Positions 28,221 to 38,427 of a stretch of 64,000 nt of DNA are shown piece after piece. A program made the position numbers and the translations under genes. The notes below the pieces were generated by a model. It made no database searches, had not been told where the DNA came from, and saw only the letters and a program-made list of their open reading frames with translations. Source of the DNA: Enterococcus lacertideformus (GTDB taxonomy: Bacteria > Bacillota > Bacilli > Lactobacillales > Enterococcaceae); NCBI GenBank assembly GCA_015680865.1, contig JADAKE010000016.1:1-64000 (forward strand), in the 5' to 3' direction. Position 1 is the stretch's first letter. Each line of letters begins with the position of its first letter.

Positions 28221-30737
28221 ATGGTTGTTTATACAAAAAAATATATAGAAAAGCTAAATCAAGATATACAAAACTATTCAGAAGTGACACCCATTGATTC
28301 TCAAATGACACTTACTTTTGAAGGGATTTCTCGCTTGATCATGTTGGATCGTTATACTTACAAAGATCCACATAATCAAACACTAGTAGTTGGTGATTTA
28401 GTCGTACTAACAGTACACGCGGATCCACAATATCCTGCACGAGGCATTGGTACGGTTGAGGAACAAACGAAAGAGCAATTAATAATCAAGGTCGAAGAAG
28501 AATTTCGATCTGCTTTGATAGATCCGCTAGAAGTGGCTAGCGGACGAGTCATTAGAAATAAGAATGAGGTCGAAAAACCGCTTGAATTATATTTTGAACA
28601 AATAGCTTCTCGCGTCGCTTCAGGAATTTCTGCTATTGAAGGATCTCGGAAAGACGAGTTCTTTGCTGATTTTTATAAGCAATTAACAGAGCAAAATCTG
28701 ATTCCTGCTGGTCGTGTCTTATATGGTGCCGGTACACATACAGAAGTGACATATTTCAATTGCTTCGTTATGCCGTTTATTCAAGACTCGCGCTCTGGAT
28801 TAGCGACCCATCGACAAGAAGTAATGGAGATCATGAGTCGTGGAGGCGGTGTTGGTACAAATGGTTCAACGTTAAGACCAAAGTCAGCAATCGTTCATGG
28901 TGTGAAAGGAAAATCCTCAGGAGCAGTTTCTTGGTTGAATGACTTAGCGAATCTGACACACCTTGTGGAACAAGGAGGAAGCCGAAGAGGTGCCCAAATG
29001 ATTATGTTAAATGATTGGCATCCAGATATTTTTGAATTTATTATTTCCAAAATACAAAATCCAATGATATTGCAGCATTTAATTGCCACCAGTCAAAATC
29101 CTCTCATCCAACAATTAGCGAGGGAGAAGCTTTCTTTCTCGCCATTAACACAAGAAGAAAAAGAATTATATGAAGTATTAGAAAAAAATGAAACACTACT
29201 CCAATTTAAAGAACACGAGTTAGTCAAAAAGATCAAACAGAAATTAAGAGTAGGCGGTACGTATAGTGTAAAGGACCCTGATTTTTTAACTGGTGCTAAT
29301 ATTTCTGTTTGCTTAACCAAAGAATTCATGGAGGCGATTGATCAAAACGGCCCCTACGAATTGCGTTTTCCTGCAGTGGAGGACTATTCTAAAGAAGAAA
29401 TGGCTGACTATGACCAAAATTGGGCTAAAATAGGTGATGTTCGAGAATGGGAAGCGACTGGTCGGAGAGTAAAGGTTTATCAAACAATTCAGGCGAGAGA
29501 ACTTTGGGAATTGATTACGTATTGTGCGACCTATTCTGCAGAACCGGGCATCTTTTTTATTGACAATGCCAACGAGATGACAAATGCTACGGCTTATGGT
29601 CAAAAGGTAGTAGCCACGAATCCATGTGGCGAACAACCTTTAACACCCTATGCGGTGTGTAATTTGGCAGCCATCAATTTAGCAAAGATGGTCGATAAAA
29701 CGAACCAAACGATCGATTTTCAAAAAGTTGCTGAAGTAGTAAAAACAAGTGTCCGCTTCCAAGACAATGTGATTGATGCTACTCCATACTTTTTTGATAA
29801 GAACGAGCAACAAGCAAAAGGGGAACGTCGTATTGGTTTAGGCGTAATGGTATTAGCTGATTTATTGATTTATTGTAAGAAAACATACGGTTCAAAAGAA
29901 GGAAACGAACTGGTAGACCAACTCTTCGAAACGATTGCTACGACAGCTTATCAAACTTCAATTGAGCTTGCAAAAGAAAAAGGTAGTTTTCCGTTTCTGG
30001 TGGGAGAGACAGAAGAAGAAACCAAACAATTACGTCAACGTTTTATTGATTCTGGATACATGAAAAAAATGCCGGAAAAAATCCGACAAGGTGTGTTGGC
30101 TCATGGCATTCGCAATTCTCATCTATTGACAGTAGCTCCCACTGGCTCAACCGGAACAATGACAGGGGTCTCTACGGGATTAGAACCTTATTTTTCTTTC
30201 TCTTATTTCAGAAGTGGCCGTTTAGGAAAATTTATTGAAGTTCATGCAGAAATTGTTGATGACTATTTATCTAAATATCCTGAAGGCGATGTATCTCAGT
30301 TACCAGAATATTTTGTTTCAGCAATGGAATTATCGCCAGAGGCGCATGTTGATGTTCAATGTACGATCCAGCGCTGGGTCGATAGCTCTATTTCAAAAAC
30401 CGTGAATGCACCTAAAGGATCTAGTGTGACAGAAGTGGCAAAGATCTATGAGAAACTTTACGCAGGGAAAGCAAAAGGCGGAACTGTTTACGTGGATGGT
30501 AGCCGTGATTCCCAAGTGCTGACACTATCGGCTGAAGAAAACACTTTTCCCAATGAAGCTGTAAAAACAGAATCTTTATTTGAAACTGGAGAGAATATTC
30601 AAAATCAACTAATGTCAAATCAAAAGGTCGAACAAGAGGGTGAACGATGCCCAATTTGTCATGAAGGAATGATTGAAGAAATCGGCGGATGCAGTACTTG
30701 CACCCACTGCAAGGTTCAGTTGAAGTGTGGGTTATAA
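28221..30737 (+). CDS. nrdJ: Class II (adenosylcobalamin-dependent) ribonucleotide reductase
   Basis: 838 residues; makes deoxyribonucleotides with a B12-generated radical, independent of oxygen. The catalytic set is visible: redox Cys in YFNCFVMP (about 181), the radical motif N467-x-Cys469-x-Glu471 in ATNPCGEQP, the partner Cys in VCNLAAINLA, the phosphate loop APTGSTGTMTGVSTGLEP, and a C-terminal Cys tail (CPICHEGMIEEIGGCSTCTHC) that shuttles electrons. The long type matches the dimeric NrdJ group rather than the short Lactobacillus RTPR. Preceded by two NrdR boxes. An adenosyltransferase gene follows at 17 bp. Intact. Confidence 0.93.
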   Translation: MVVYTKKYIEKLNQDIQNYSEVTPIDSQMTLTFEGISRLIMLDRYTYKDPHNQTLVVGDLVVLTVHADPQYPARGIGTVEEQTKEQLIIKVEEEFRSALIDPLEVASGRVIRNKNEVEKPLELYFEQIASRVASGISAIEGSRKDEFFADFYKQLTEQNLIPAGRVLYGAGTHTEVTYFNCFVMPFIQDSRSGLATHRQEVMEIMSRGGGVGTNGSTLRPKSAIVHGVKGKSSGAVSWLNDLANLTHLVEQGGSRRGAQMIMLNDWHPDIFEFIISKIQNPMILQHLIATSQNPLIQQLAREKLSFSPLTQEEKELYEVLEKNETLLQFKEHELVKKIKQKLRVGGTYSVKDPDFLTGANISVCLTKEFMEAIDQNGPYELRFPAVEDYSKEEMADYDQNWAKIGDVREWEATGRRVKVYQTIQARELWELITYCATYSAEPGIFFIDNANEMTNATAYGQKVVATNPCGEQPLTPYAVCNLAAINLAKMVDKTNQTIDFQKVAEVVKTSVRFQDNVIDATPYFFDKNEQQAKGERRIGLGVMVLADLLIYCKKTYGSKEGNELVDQLFETIATTAYQTSIELAKEKGSFPFLVGETEEETKQLRQRFIDSGYMKKMPEKIRQGVLAHGIRNSHLLTVAPTGSTGTMTGVSTGLEPYFSFSYFRSGRLGKFIEVHAEIVDDYLSKYPEGDVSQLPEYFVSAMELSPEAHVDVQCTIQRWVDSSISKTVNAPKGSSVTEVAKIYEKLYAGKAKGGTVYVDGSRDSQVLTLSAEENTFPNEAVKTESLFETGENIQNQLMSNQKVEQEGERCPICHEGMIEEIGGCSTCTHCKVQLKCGL

Positions 30738-30754
30738 AAAGGGGAACTAAAAAG

Positions 30755-31320
30755 ATGAAGATCTATACAAAAAGTGGCGATAGTGGAATGACAAGCATCA
30801 TTGGGGGGAACGAGTAAAAAAATCTTCCTCTCGAATACGTGCATATGGCAGTGTTGACGAAATCAATACGTGGGTAGGGACGATTATTGCAGAATTAGAT
30901 TCCCAAAAATTTTCTACTTTGATTGAAGAATTGATCCAATTGCAGATTTTATTATTTGATGTAGGAACTGACTTTGCTACATCTGATGGTATCATGAGAG
31001 AATGGATTGTTGATCAACAGGATGTAGAAGAAATAGAGCAAATGATTGATAGGTATCAATCAAGACTTCCAGCCATTGAAAAGTTTATTTTACCAGGTGG
31101 TCATTTGATCGCTGGACATTTTCATATTGCCCGGACAGTAACCAGGCGAGCGGAACGAGAGATCACAGAATTGGTCATGGACGAAGAAGTAAATGCGATG
31201 GCCTATAAATGGATCAATCGATTGTCTGATTTATTCTTTGTCTTGGCACGTTATATAAATATGCGCTATCATATAAAAGAACCATTCTATGAGCGTGCAG
31301 GGAAAGTATTCCATTCATGA
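30755..31320 (+). pseudogene. PduO-type cob(I)alamin adenosyltransferase, frameshifted at a G-run
   Basis: This enzyme transfers adenosyl from ATP to cob(I)alamin, making the cofactor NrdJ needs. The start MKIYTKSGDSGMTSIIGGNE (the P-loop-like TxxGDxGxTxL motif) stops at once. One extra G in the G6 run (30802-30807) gives [30 protein letters not shown], and the rest reads normally (ILPGGHLIAGHFHIARTVTRRAEREI, MAYKWINRLSDLFFVLARYIN). Corrected, it is 188 aa, the family size. A homopolymer slip could be an artefact or real; if real, AdoCbl must be imported or made by another enzyme. Confidence 0.85.
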
Positions 31321-31368
31321 TAGTATGAAAACATTGGATTAAATATTTAATAAATAGGAGTGTTTTTG

Positions 31369-31758
31369 TTGAAAAAACTGGTATTATTTTTAGTTGCTAT
31401 TTCAAGTTTGTTTGTTGTTTCTGGCTGTCAGGCACCTTCTGAAACACAGCAATCCAGTTCCCAAACACAAACAATTACTGAAAAAGTAACGATCACTTTG
31501 GAAAAAGAGGGAAAAGAAATCACAAAGAAAACCGTTGATTACGATTCTGATCAAACTCTGCTTCAGTTGTTAAAACAACAATTTACAGTAGAAGAAGACA
31601 ATGGGTTTATTACAGCGATTGATCATTATACTCAAGATAAGGACAAAAACTTGTATTGGACCTTCACGATTAATGGTAAAATGGCAGAAAAAGGTGCAAA
31701 TGAAATCAGATTAGCTGACAAAGATCAGGTGGTATTCAATTTAGCTACCTTCAAATGA
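31369..31758 (+). CDS. DUF4430 (transcobalamin-like domain) lipoprotein
   Basis: 129 residues from TTG 31369, with AGGAG at good spacing. A lipoprotein signal with lipobox VVSGC is followed by a Ser/Gln-rich linker, then a DUF4430 domain: VTITLEKEGKEITKKTVDYDSDQTLLQLLKQQFTVEEDNGFITAIDHY ... NLYWTFTINGKMAEKGANEIRLADKDQVVF. This fold is related to the C-terminal domain of vertebrate transcobalamin and often accompanies ECF S components. A surface cobalamin-binding role is therefore likely but inferred. It lies 48 bp after the adenosyltransferase gene, in the same direction. Confidence 0.8.
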   Translation: MKKLVLFLVAISSLFVVSGCQAPSETQQSSSQTQTITEKVTITLEKEGKEITKKTVDYDSDQTLLQLLKQQFTVEEDNGFITAIDHYTQDKDKNLYWTFTINGKMAEKGANEIRLADKDQVVFNLATFK

Positions 31759-31788
31759 TGCGATAATAAAGCGATCAAACAAATTAAA

Positions 31789-31838
31789 ACAGCTGTTACC
31801 TTAGATGTATTTTCCTCTTAGGTGACAGTTGTATTTTG
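31789..31838 (+). terminator. Terminator closing the cobalamin island
   Basis: ACAGCTGTTACCTTAG pairs with CTTAGGTGACAGTTGT, followed by ATTTTGT. The T-tail is modest. Confidence 0.6.
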
Positions 31839-31907
31839 TCGTAGGTTCGAAAAGGAAGTACTTGAAAAATCAACCTAAAAAGTCCACAATAAGGAAGATA
31901 GAATTTA

Positions 31908-32741
31908 TTGAGAAAAAGGATGATACTATTGACTGATAATCGCCCGATAGGTTTTATTGATTCAGGTGTCGGCGGATTGACCGTGGTGAAAGAAGCGCTG
32001 AAACAATTACCAAATGAAAATATATTATATGTGGGAGACACAGCACGTTGTCCTTATGGGCCAAGACCGGCTGATCAAGTAATCAAGTTTACTTGGGAAA
32101 TGACCAATCATCTAGTTGAACAAGGTATCAAAATGTTAGTGATCGCTTGTAATACAGCTACTGCAGTTGCTTTAGAAGAAATCAAAGCGGCACTTTCTAT
32201 TCCAGTGATTGGTGTAATTCTTCCTGGAACAAGAGCAGCAGTCAAACAAACAAGGAATAAACAAGTAGGCATTATCGGCACACTGGGCACCATAAAAAGC
32301 CAGGCTTATGAAACAGCATTGAAAGAAAAAGTACCTGAACTAGCAGTGACTAGTTTAGCTTGTCCCAAATTTGTTTCAGTGGTAGAAAGTAATGAATATC
32401 ACTCTTCAGTAGCAAAAAAAATCGTTGCAGAAACCTTAGCACCATTACTTACCAAGAAAATTGATACCCTTGTTTTAGGCTGTACACATTACCCTTTATT
32501 ACGTCCCATTATCCAAAACGTCATGGGAGAAAGTGTGACGTTGATTGATTCAGGAGCAGAGACGGTTGGTGAAGTCTCAATGTTACTGGATTATTTTGAA
32601 ATCAGTAACTCACCAAAGATTGGGCGTACGTTGTGTCAGTTTTACACAACTGGTTCAGCGAAACTATTTAGAGAAATTGCACAAGGGTGGTTATCTCTTA
32701 CGTCTATTGATGTTGACCATATTGAATTAGGAGGAAGATGA
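31908..32741 (+). CDS. murI: Glutamate racemase
   Basis: Supplies D-glutamate for peptidoglycan. Key residues are visible: [13 protein letters not shown] with the substrate Asp/Ser, [12 protein letters not shown], the first catalytic Cys in [12 protein letters not shown] and the second in [12 protein letters not shown]. 277 residues from TTG 31908. A TTG at 31929 (giving [13 protein letters not shown], with AAAAGG nine bases upstream) is equally plausible and would match relatives better. One base separates it from rph-rdgB, so the two are coupled. Confidence 0.95.
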   Translation: MRKRMILLTDNRPIGFIDSGVGGLTVVKEALKQLPNENILYVGDTARCPYGPRPADQVIKFTWEMTNHLVEQGIKMLVIACNTATAVALEEIKAALSIPVIGVILPGTRAAVKQTRNKQVGIIGTLGTIKSQAYETALKEKVPELAVTSLACPKFVSVVESNEYHSSVAKKIVAETLAPLLTKKIDTLVLGCTHYPLLRPIIQNVMGESVTLIDSGAETVGEVSMLLDYFEISNSPKIGRTLCQFYTTGSAKLFREIAQGWLSLTSIDVDHIELGGR

Positions 32742-32742
32742 A

Positions 32743-34095
32743 ATGATACGCCATGATGGAAAAGGTTCTCAACAACTAAGAAAAATTACGATTCAAACAG
32801 ATGTTTTTAAGTATCCGGAAGGTTCTGTTATGATTCAGTTTGGTGATACGATCGTCAATTGCTCCGCAACTATCGAAGATCATGTCCCATCTTTTCTACG
32901 AGATACAGGAACAGGCTGGATCACGGCTGAGTACAGCATGCTTCCTCGAGCAACTCATATAAGAAATAAAAGAGAAAGTAGCAAAGGAAAACTTTCTGGG
33001 AGAACAATGGAGATCCAGCGATTGATTGGCCGTTCTTTAAGAGCTGTCGTTGATTTGGAAAAATTAGGAGAACGAAGTATCATCATTGATTGTGATGTTC
33101 TTCAAGCTGATGGTGGAACACGAACCGCAAGTATTACTGGAGCTTTTGTTGCCTTAAAATTAGCGATTGAAAAGTTAATTCAAACCAAAATACTTACAGA
33201 AGATCCAATCAAAGAACATCTAGCTGCAATTAGCGTAGGACTCTTGCCTGACAATTCTTGTGTTGCAGATTTAGACTATGAAGAAGATGCAGTTGCATTA
33301 GTCGATATGAACCTTGTGATGACAGAATCTGGTCAATTCGTAGAGATCCAAGGGACAGGTGAAGAAGCTACTTTTAATGGTGAGCAGTTAAATGAGATGC
33401 TTTTCCTTGGAAAAACAGCGGTTGAGCAACTGATTTTAGAGCAAAAAAACGCATTGTTAAATCAATTTGATCAAGAGAGGGAAGAATACTTGAATACGAT
33501 AGTTATTGCCACAAAAAATGCTGGAAAAGCAGAAGAATTCAAAGCAATGTTTGGCCAAGCAGGTTATGATGTAAAAACATTATTTGATTACCCTGAATTA
33601 CCAGATGTAGAAGAGACTGGTAGCACCTTTGAAGAAAATGCACGCTTGAAAGCAGAGACGATCGCTTATTTACTGAATCAACCAGTATTAGCTGACGATT
33701 CAGGATTGAAAGTAGATGCTTTAGGTGGAATGCCGGGAATTTATTCTGCACGTTTTGCAGGAGAACATAAAAGTGATGCCGGGAACAATGCAAAATTTCT
33801 TTACGAACTAACAGATATACCTGATGAAAAAAGAACGGCGCAATTTCACTGTACATTAGTTTTTGCTGCGCCAGACAAAGAAAGTTTGGTCGTAGAAGCA
33901 CAGTGGCCAGGAAAAATAGGAAGAATTCCTCAAGGAGAAAACGGCTTTGGCTATGATCTATTATTCATTCCAGAAGGATCCACGAAGACAGCTGCTGAAA
34001 TGTCTAGTGAAGAAAAAAATAAAGTAAGTCATCGAGGCCAAGCAATGACTAAATTAAGCCAAAAATGGCAAAGCTGGTTGGAAGGAGAAAAATAA
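32743..34095 (+). CDS. Fusion of RNase PH and XTP/dITP pyrophosphatase (RdgB/Ham1)
   Basis: A 450-residue two-domain protein. Residues about 1-240 are RNase PH, the phosphorolytic 3'-5' exoribonuclease ([80 protein letters not shown]). Residues about 250-448 are RdgB, which removes ITP/XTP from the nucleotide pool ([64 protein letters not shown]). Both active sites look complete. This fusion is known in Lactobacillales. GGAGG precedes ATG. The stop overlaps the yfcE start (TAATG). Confidence 0.95.
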   Translation: MIRHDGKGSQQLRKITIQTDVFKYPEGSVMIQFGDTIVNCSATIEDHVPSFLRDTGTGWITAEYSMLPRATHIRNKRESSKGKLSGRTMEIQRLIGRSLRAVVDLEKLGERSIIIDCDVLQADGGTRTASITGAFVALKLAIEKLIQTKILTEDPIKEHLAAISVGLLPDNSCVADLDYEEDAVALVDMNLVMTESGQFVEIQGTGEEATFNGEQLNEMLFLGKTAVEQLILEQKNALLNQFDQEREEYLNTIVIATKNAGKAEEFKAMFGQAGYDVKTLFDYPELPDVEETGSTFEENARLKAETIAYLLNQPVLADDSGLKVDALGGMPGIYSARFAGEHKSDAGNNAKFLYELTDIPDEKRTAQFHCTLVFAAPDKESLVVEAQWPGKIGRIPQGENGFGYDLLFIPEGSTKTAAEMSSEEKNKVSHRGQAMTKLSQKWQSWLEGEK

Positions 34096-34607
34096 TGGAT
34101 TATTTAATTGTTAGTGATAATCACGGAGACCGTGAAATTTTAGTAGATATAGTCAATCGTTATCAAGGAACAGTCGACTATTTTTTTCACTGCGGGGATT
34201 CTGAGTTATCGTCAGAAGATCAATTGTGGTCTCATTTTCATGTGGTAAAAGGAAATTGTGATTATGGTCCTGGGTTTGAAGAAAAACAAGTAATCAATAC
34301 AGGTATTGATAAAATTTTCATGACACATGGGCATTTAGTGAATGTTCGGTTTGGGCTTACCCAACTTGCGCTTTAAGCAAAAGAAAACACTGCAAGTATG
34401 GTCTTTTTTGGGCATAAACATCAAATTGGCTGTGAAGTTGTTGATGGAATTTTGTATTTGAATCCGGGGAGTATCTCACAACCTCGAGGTCCGATTCAAA
34501 TTCCGTCTTATGCTCGGATTGAGCACAATAAAGAGCAAATAAAGATTCAGTATTATAATCGTACCCATCAACCGATAGAGGAGTTGGCATTTACTTACCC
34601 TAATTAA
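34095..34607 (+). pseudogene. MJ0936/YfcE-type metallophosphoesterase with in-frame stop
   Basis: The calcineurin-like fold is clear: the metal motif [31 protein letters not shown] and MTHGHLVNVRFG. Then TAA at 34374-34376 interrupts, and the same frame continues AKENTASMVFFGHKHQIGCEVVDGILYLNPGSISQPRG to 34607. A single CAA to TAA change would account for it. The downstream half holds the essential GHKH metal ligands, so the truncated product should be inactive. Translational overlap with rph-rdgB indicates an operon. Confidence 0.85.
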
Positions 34608-34713
34608 GTAAAAATTCTCTAATTTTTACTAAAATAATGTTTATTTACATGAATTTTGCATCCGTTTTCGGTAAAATATTAACATTGAATGAAATAGAAA
34701 TGGAGGCCATTCG

Positions 34714-35214
34714 ATGATTGGACCTATAGTAAGAGAATTATTGCTACAAAATCAAGAAACATTTTTGATCTCGGCTGAAAATGTAGCAAATGTCATGTAC
34801 CAACATCCATTATCACATGGTTTGCTTGTATTATCGAAAGTGGGTTACACGAAAATTCCGGTTTTAGGAAAAGATGATCGTTTTGTCGGATGGGTTAGTC
34901 TATCGGATGTGGTGAATAAAATGATTGATCTTCAAACAATCAGTATGGATCCCCTAGAAGGGTTGACTGTTGCTGATGTAATGGAAACAGAAGTTGCAAC
35001 GATTGATGAAGATTGGGAGCTAGAAGAAGTTCTTCATTTACTCGTTGATTCACCATTTTTACCAGTTGTGACAGAAGAAAAAGTTTTTAAAGGTATCATT
35101 ACAAGAAAAGAACTACTGAAGGCAGTGAACTTCATGGTTCATGAGTTGGAACGACGAAACATTGTTTCACCCAAAGTGGAAGAATTAAAAGAAAAAGTAA
35201 ATATTGTCAGTTAG
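34714..35214 (+). CDS. cbpB: CBS-domain protein (CbpB/YkuL type)
   Basis: 166 residues with paired CBS domains (about 15-70: LISAENVANVMYQHPLSHGLLVLSKVGYTKIPVLGKDDRFVGWVSLSDVV; and about 88-140: VADVMETEVATIDEDWELEEVLHLLVDSPFLPVVTEEKVFKGIITRKELL). Proteins of this size and position in Firmicutes bind c-di-AMP (CbpB, DarB), linking potassium and (p)ppGpp signalling. The ligand here is inferred from family. TGGAGG ribosome site. Intact. Confidence 0.85.
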   Translation: MIGPIVRELLLQNQETFLISAENVANVMYQHPLSHGLLVLSKVGYTKIPVLGKDDRFVGWVSLSDVVNKMIDLQTISMDPLEGLTVADVMETEVATIDEDWELEEVLHLLVDSPFLPVVTEEKVFKGIITRKELLKAVNFMVHELERRNIVSPKVEELKEKVNIVS

Positions 35215-35235
35215 ACATTTTAAACAGCAGTACAC

Positions 35236-35331
35236 AAAAAAGATTGAGACTAAAGGATATGTGACATATTTCAAGTTTGCTAGATCGTCAAAATGAAGGT
35301 GTCCCATATCTCAAAACCTCAATCTTTTTTA
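35236..35331. terminator. Bidirectional terminator, long loop
   Basis: AAAAAAGATTGAG pairs with CTCAATCTTTTTT. A second internal pairing (GGATATGTGACA with TGTCCCATATC) extends the structure. It separates convergent cbpB and mscS and overlaps the mscS stop. Confidence 0.75.
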
Positions 35332-36253
35332 TTTTAAAATGATAGGGGTATTTGGAATCGTAAAACCCGCAGCAGTCAGTTCCTTGACATAAGAACTTAA
35401 AAATTCTTCTTTTAATGTATATTGTTTTCCATTTAATACATAACAAACGGTACGAATAGCAAAATTACTATTTCCCAAGTCCACTAAACCAAAAATCACT
35501 GGCTCTGTTTGCAATTCTGCTTGATCTTTTTTTGCTAACCGATGATTTACTTTTTCAATGATTCCATAAATTTGATCGTAACCTTCTTCAGGAACGATAC
35601 GAATATCTAATAGAATTTGCATATTTGCACGTGAAAGATTGCTGATAGTCGTGATATTTCGGTTAGGGATAAGGACGGTACCATCTACAGCTTTTAATTG
35701 CAATGTTCGATACCAACAGAGGAAACTGTCCCCTCAATTGATAAATTCGCTAATTTAACATAATCACCAACATCCATTTGTTGTTCCATAATAATAAAAA
35801 AACCCGTAATCATATCGCTCATAAAGCCTTTCGCACCTAAACCAATGGCAACGCCTGCAATCCCAGCTCCAGCTAATAAGGAGCCAATAGGGACTCCTAC
35901 AACAGATAAAATAGCATAAATAAAAAAGAAACCTATTGTGTAGTGGAAAATAGTGTTTAAAAGACTATGTAAAGTTTTTAAACGACTTTCATGTAAAACA
36001 GTTTTTTTAGAATATTGCTTAAAAGACTTATCGATTAAATATTTTCCGATACGATTAATTGATCCAAATAAAAGAATGAGAAAAACTAAATAAAGACTAA
36101 ATAAAGACTTTTTTGGATAAATGTAGCCAAGATAGCATCCCAATCAATTGTATTCCAAAAACGTTGTAAAGCATTTACTTGATGAACGGCTTGATTCGTT
36201 AAGGTTTCTCCAGTAGAAGAAGTGCTTGCATCTGTAGCCAATTGTAAAAACAT
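35329..36253 (-). pseudogene. MscS family mechanosensitive channel, broken by an 11-bp duplication and a deletion
   Basis: ATG 36251-36253 with GAGG upstream opens MFLQLATDASTSSTGETL...WDAILATFIQKSLYLVF and then stops. The cause is a perfect tandem copy of CTAAATAAAGA (36086-36096 and 36097-36107, plus strand). Removing one copy restores LVFLILLFGSINRIGKYLI. The pore helix GSLLAGAGIAGVAIGLGAKGFMSDMITGFFIIMEQQ is typical MscS. A second lesion, one missing base near 35705, separates GTVSSVGI from LQLKAVDGTVLIPNRNITTI. Corrected length is 304 aa, normal for the family. Release of osmolytes on hypo-osmotic shock would be lost. Confidence 0.88.
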
Positions 36254-36375
36254 AAGATCCTCTTTTCTAAATATTTACTTATCTGTATTGTAACAAGAAC
36301 CAGACAAAAAATAAAATGACAACGAAGGATGATAGTGCTAAAATATTCACATTAACAATGATTGGTGGAATGAAT

Positions 36376-37389
36376 ATGCAAATAGATTGGAATAATTTGG
36401 GTTTCTCATATATCAAAACTCCTTGGCGATATATTGCAAAGTGGAAAGATGGACAATGGGGAAAAGGGGAGTTGACAGAGGAAAACTATTTAACAATCCA
36501 TGAAGGTTCTTCTGCGCTTCATTATGGACAGCAATGCTTTGAGGGGTTGAAAGCTTACCGAAGAAAAGATGGCAAGATCAATCTTTTTAGACCAGAACAA
36601 AATAGCCTGCGGTTAAATCAAAGTGCAAGCCGTTTATTAATGCCGACGGTACCAGAAGAAATGTTTGTTGATGCCATAAAAGAGGTAGTTAAAGCGAATG
36701 AAGCGTTTGTGCCACCTTATGGAACAGGTGCGACACTTTATTTACGCCCGTTTTTGATTGGTGTAGGTGAAAATATTGGTGTGCATCCAGCGCCGGAATA
36801 TTTGTTCGTGGTTTTCTGTACACCAGTGGGTGCCTACTTTAAGGGTGGATTGAAACCGACGAATTTTATTGTTTCCGAGTATGACCGTGCTGCTCCTAAT
36901 GTTACAGGAGCTGCGAAAGTCGGTGGGAATTATGCAGCTAGTTTACTTCCAGGTACAAAAGCAAAAGAGTTAAGCTTCTCTGACTGTGTTTATTTGGATC
37001 CTGCAACCCATACAAAAATTGAAGAAGTAGGAGCAGCCCATTTTTTTGGTATCACGAAAGACGGACAATTTATTACACCGAAATCACCATCAATTTTACC
37101 AAGTATCACAAAGTATTCTTTATTACAGTTAGCCAAAGAACGTTTAGGACTAGAAGCAATTGAAGGAGACATTTTTATTGACCAGCTTGATCAATTTGCA
37201 GAAGCTGGGGCATGTGGCACAGCGGCTGTTATCTCAACGATTGGCGGGATCTACTATAAAGACCAGTTGCATGTCTTTTATAGCGAAACAGAAACTGGTC
37301 CTATAACAAAACGTTTATATGAGGAATTAACTGGAATTCAGTTTGGGGATCTTGAAGCACCCGCAGAATGGATCCAAGTAGTTGAGTGA
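36376..37389 (+). CDS. ilvE: Branched-chain amino-acid aminotransferase
   Basis: 337 residues from ATG 36376, with GGTGGA (36364-36369) as its site; upstream in-frame codons are unlike the family. PLP fold type IV: the Schiff-base Lys is in [51 protein letters not shown] and the glycine loop [17 protein letters not shown] match IlvE of Firmicutes. It interconverts Leu/Ile/Val with their 2-oxo acids, supplying branched fatty-acid precursors or amino-acid catabolism. Monocistronic, followed by a hairpin. Confidence 0.93.
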   Translation: MQIDWNNLGFSYIKTPWRYIAKWKDGQWGKGELTEENYLTIHEGSSALHYGQQCFEGLKAYRRKDGKINLFRPEQNSLRLNQSASRLLMPTVPEEMFVDAIKEVVKANEAFVPPYGTGATLYLRPFLIGVGENIGVHPAPEYLFVVFCTPVGAYFKGGLKPTNFIVSEYDRAAPNVTGAAKVGGNYAASLLPGTKAKELSFSDCVYLDPATHTKIEEVGAAHFFGITKDGQFITPKSPSILPSITKYSLLQLAKERLGLEAIEGDIFIDQLDQFAEAGACGTAAVISTIGGIYYKDQLHVFYSETETGPITKRLYEELTGIQFGDLEAPAEWIQVVE

Positions 37390-37443
37390 TCAAATAAGCG
37401 TAAATGTCAAGGAGATAAAAGGAGTTAAGACAACGAGTTTGGA

Positions 37444-37483
37444 ACAAACACCGATGAGGGCTATAGCCTTCATCGGTGTTTGT
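37444..37483. terminator. Perfect hairpin between ilvE and fabI
   Basis: ACAAACACCGATGA pairs over 14 bp with TCATCGGTGTTTGT. The T-tail is weak on plus (CTAAGTTCTTTT). It sits between convergent genes. Confidence 0.7.
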
Positions 37484-37509
37484 CTAAGTTCTTTTGGATT
37501 GATTTAAGA

Positions 37510-38265
37510 TTAAGATAAATGAACACCTTTATCAACATAGATAATATCACCAATCATACCACTTGATAAGGGACTAATCAGGAAAGCACAGGCATTTCCT
37601 ACCTCTTCGATCGTTACACCTTGTTGATCTGGGGTGCGAGATTCAGATAGCTGAATCAGCTTTTGATAATCTTTTACACCAGTCACGGCTAATGTTTTGA
37701 TTGCTCCAGCGGATATTCCATTCACGCGGATGCCTTTAGGTGAAAATTCTGCTGCTAGATAACGGATTGCCGCTTCTAATGATGCTTTAGCAATGCCCAT
37801 CATATTGTAATTAGGAATCGCACGTTCTGATCCTAAATAGGACATGCTAACGATACCACTGTTTTGAGCAAGGTATTTTTGGGCATATTTCGCAACAGCA
37901 ATCAAAGAATAGCTACTGATATCTTGTGCTAACTGATAACCATCACGGGAGATATCTGATACATTTCCAGATAGTTCTTCTTTGTTTGCATAGGCGATTG
38001 CATGCACTAATCCATGGATTTCCCCAGCATATTCACCAATAGCAGTCATTGCTTTTTCAATACTTTCATCGCTAGCAACGTCACATTCTATTGTAAAGGC
38101 ATCTTCACCGACTAGTTTGATCAACGATTTCCTCATGCGTTCATTTTGATAAGTGTAGATGATTTCAGCACCTTGTTTCATCATCGCTTCCGCACATCCC
38201 CAAGCAATGCTACGTTTATTTGCGACGCCCATAATGACGATTTTCTTTCCTTATAAAAAAGACAT
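37510..38265 (-). pseudogene. fabI: Enoyl-ACP reductase FabI with stop at codon 5
   Basis: FabI is the NADH-dependent enoyl-ACP reductase of fatty-acid elongation and the target of triclosan. AAAGGAG precedes ATG 38263-38265; the frame reads MSFL, TAA (38251-38253), GKKIVIMGVANKRSIAWGCA. Everything after is intact: the catalytic Tyr/Lys region YNMMGIAKASLEAAIRYLA and the substrate loop. A Gln or Glu codon is expected at the TAA. Restart at the internal ATG of MGVANKRS would lack the first beta strand. If the stop is real, elongation must rely on another reductase such as FabK. Confidence 0.85.
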
Positions 38266-38347
38266 ATTGACACTCCTTTGATTCTAAAAAAATTTTATAG
38301 TTTGTAAAATACATAATAAATGCAAAATAATAACCTCTTGATTTTCT

Positions 38348-38376
38348 ATTATTAGTCAAAATATTTTGATTGTCAA
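38348..38376 (-). promoter_or_regulatory. fabI promoter
   Basis: On the minus strand a perfect TTGACA (38371-38376) and AATAAT (38348-38353) are spaced by 17 bases. The -35 box lies inside the FabT-type operator. Confidence 0.75.
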
Positions 38377-38379
38377 ACT
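38363..38379. promoter_or_regulatory. FabT-type operator upstream of fabI
   Basis: ATTTTGATTGTCAAACT, matching the FabT consensus A-x-TTTGAT-x-ATCAAA-x-T with small deviations and covering the fabI -35 element. FabT with acyl-ACP represses fatty-acid genes in streptococci and enterococci. Confidence 0.7.
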
Positions 38380-38427
38380 ATTTTTTGTGATAGTAAAAAA
38401 AGATTGCTAAAAATTTAAGAATATGAT

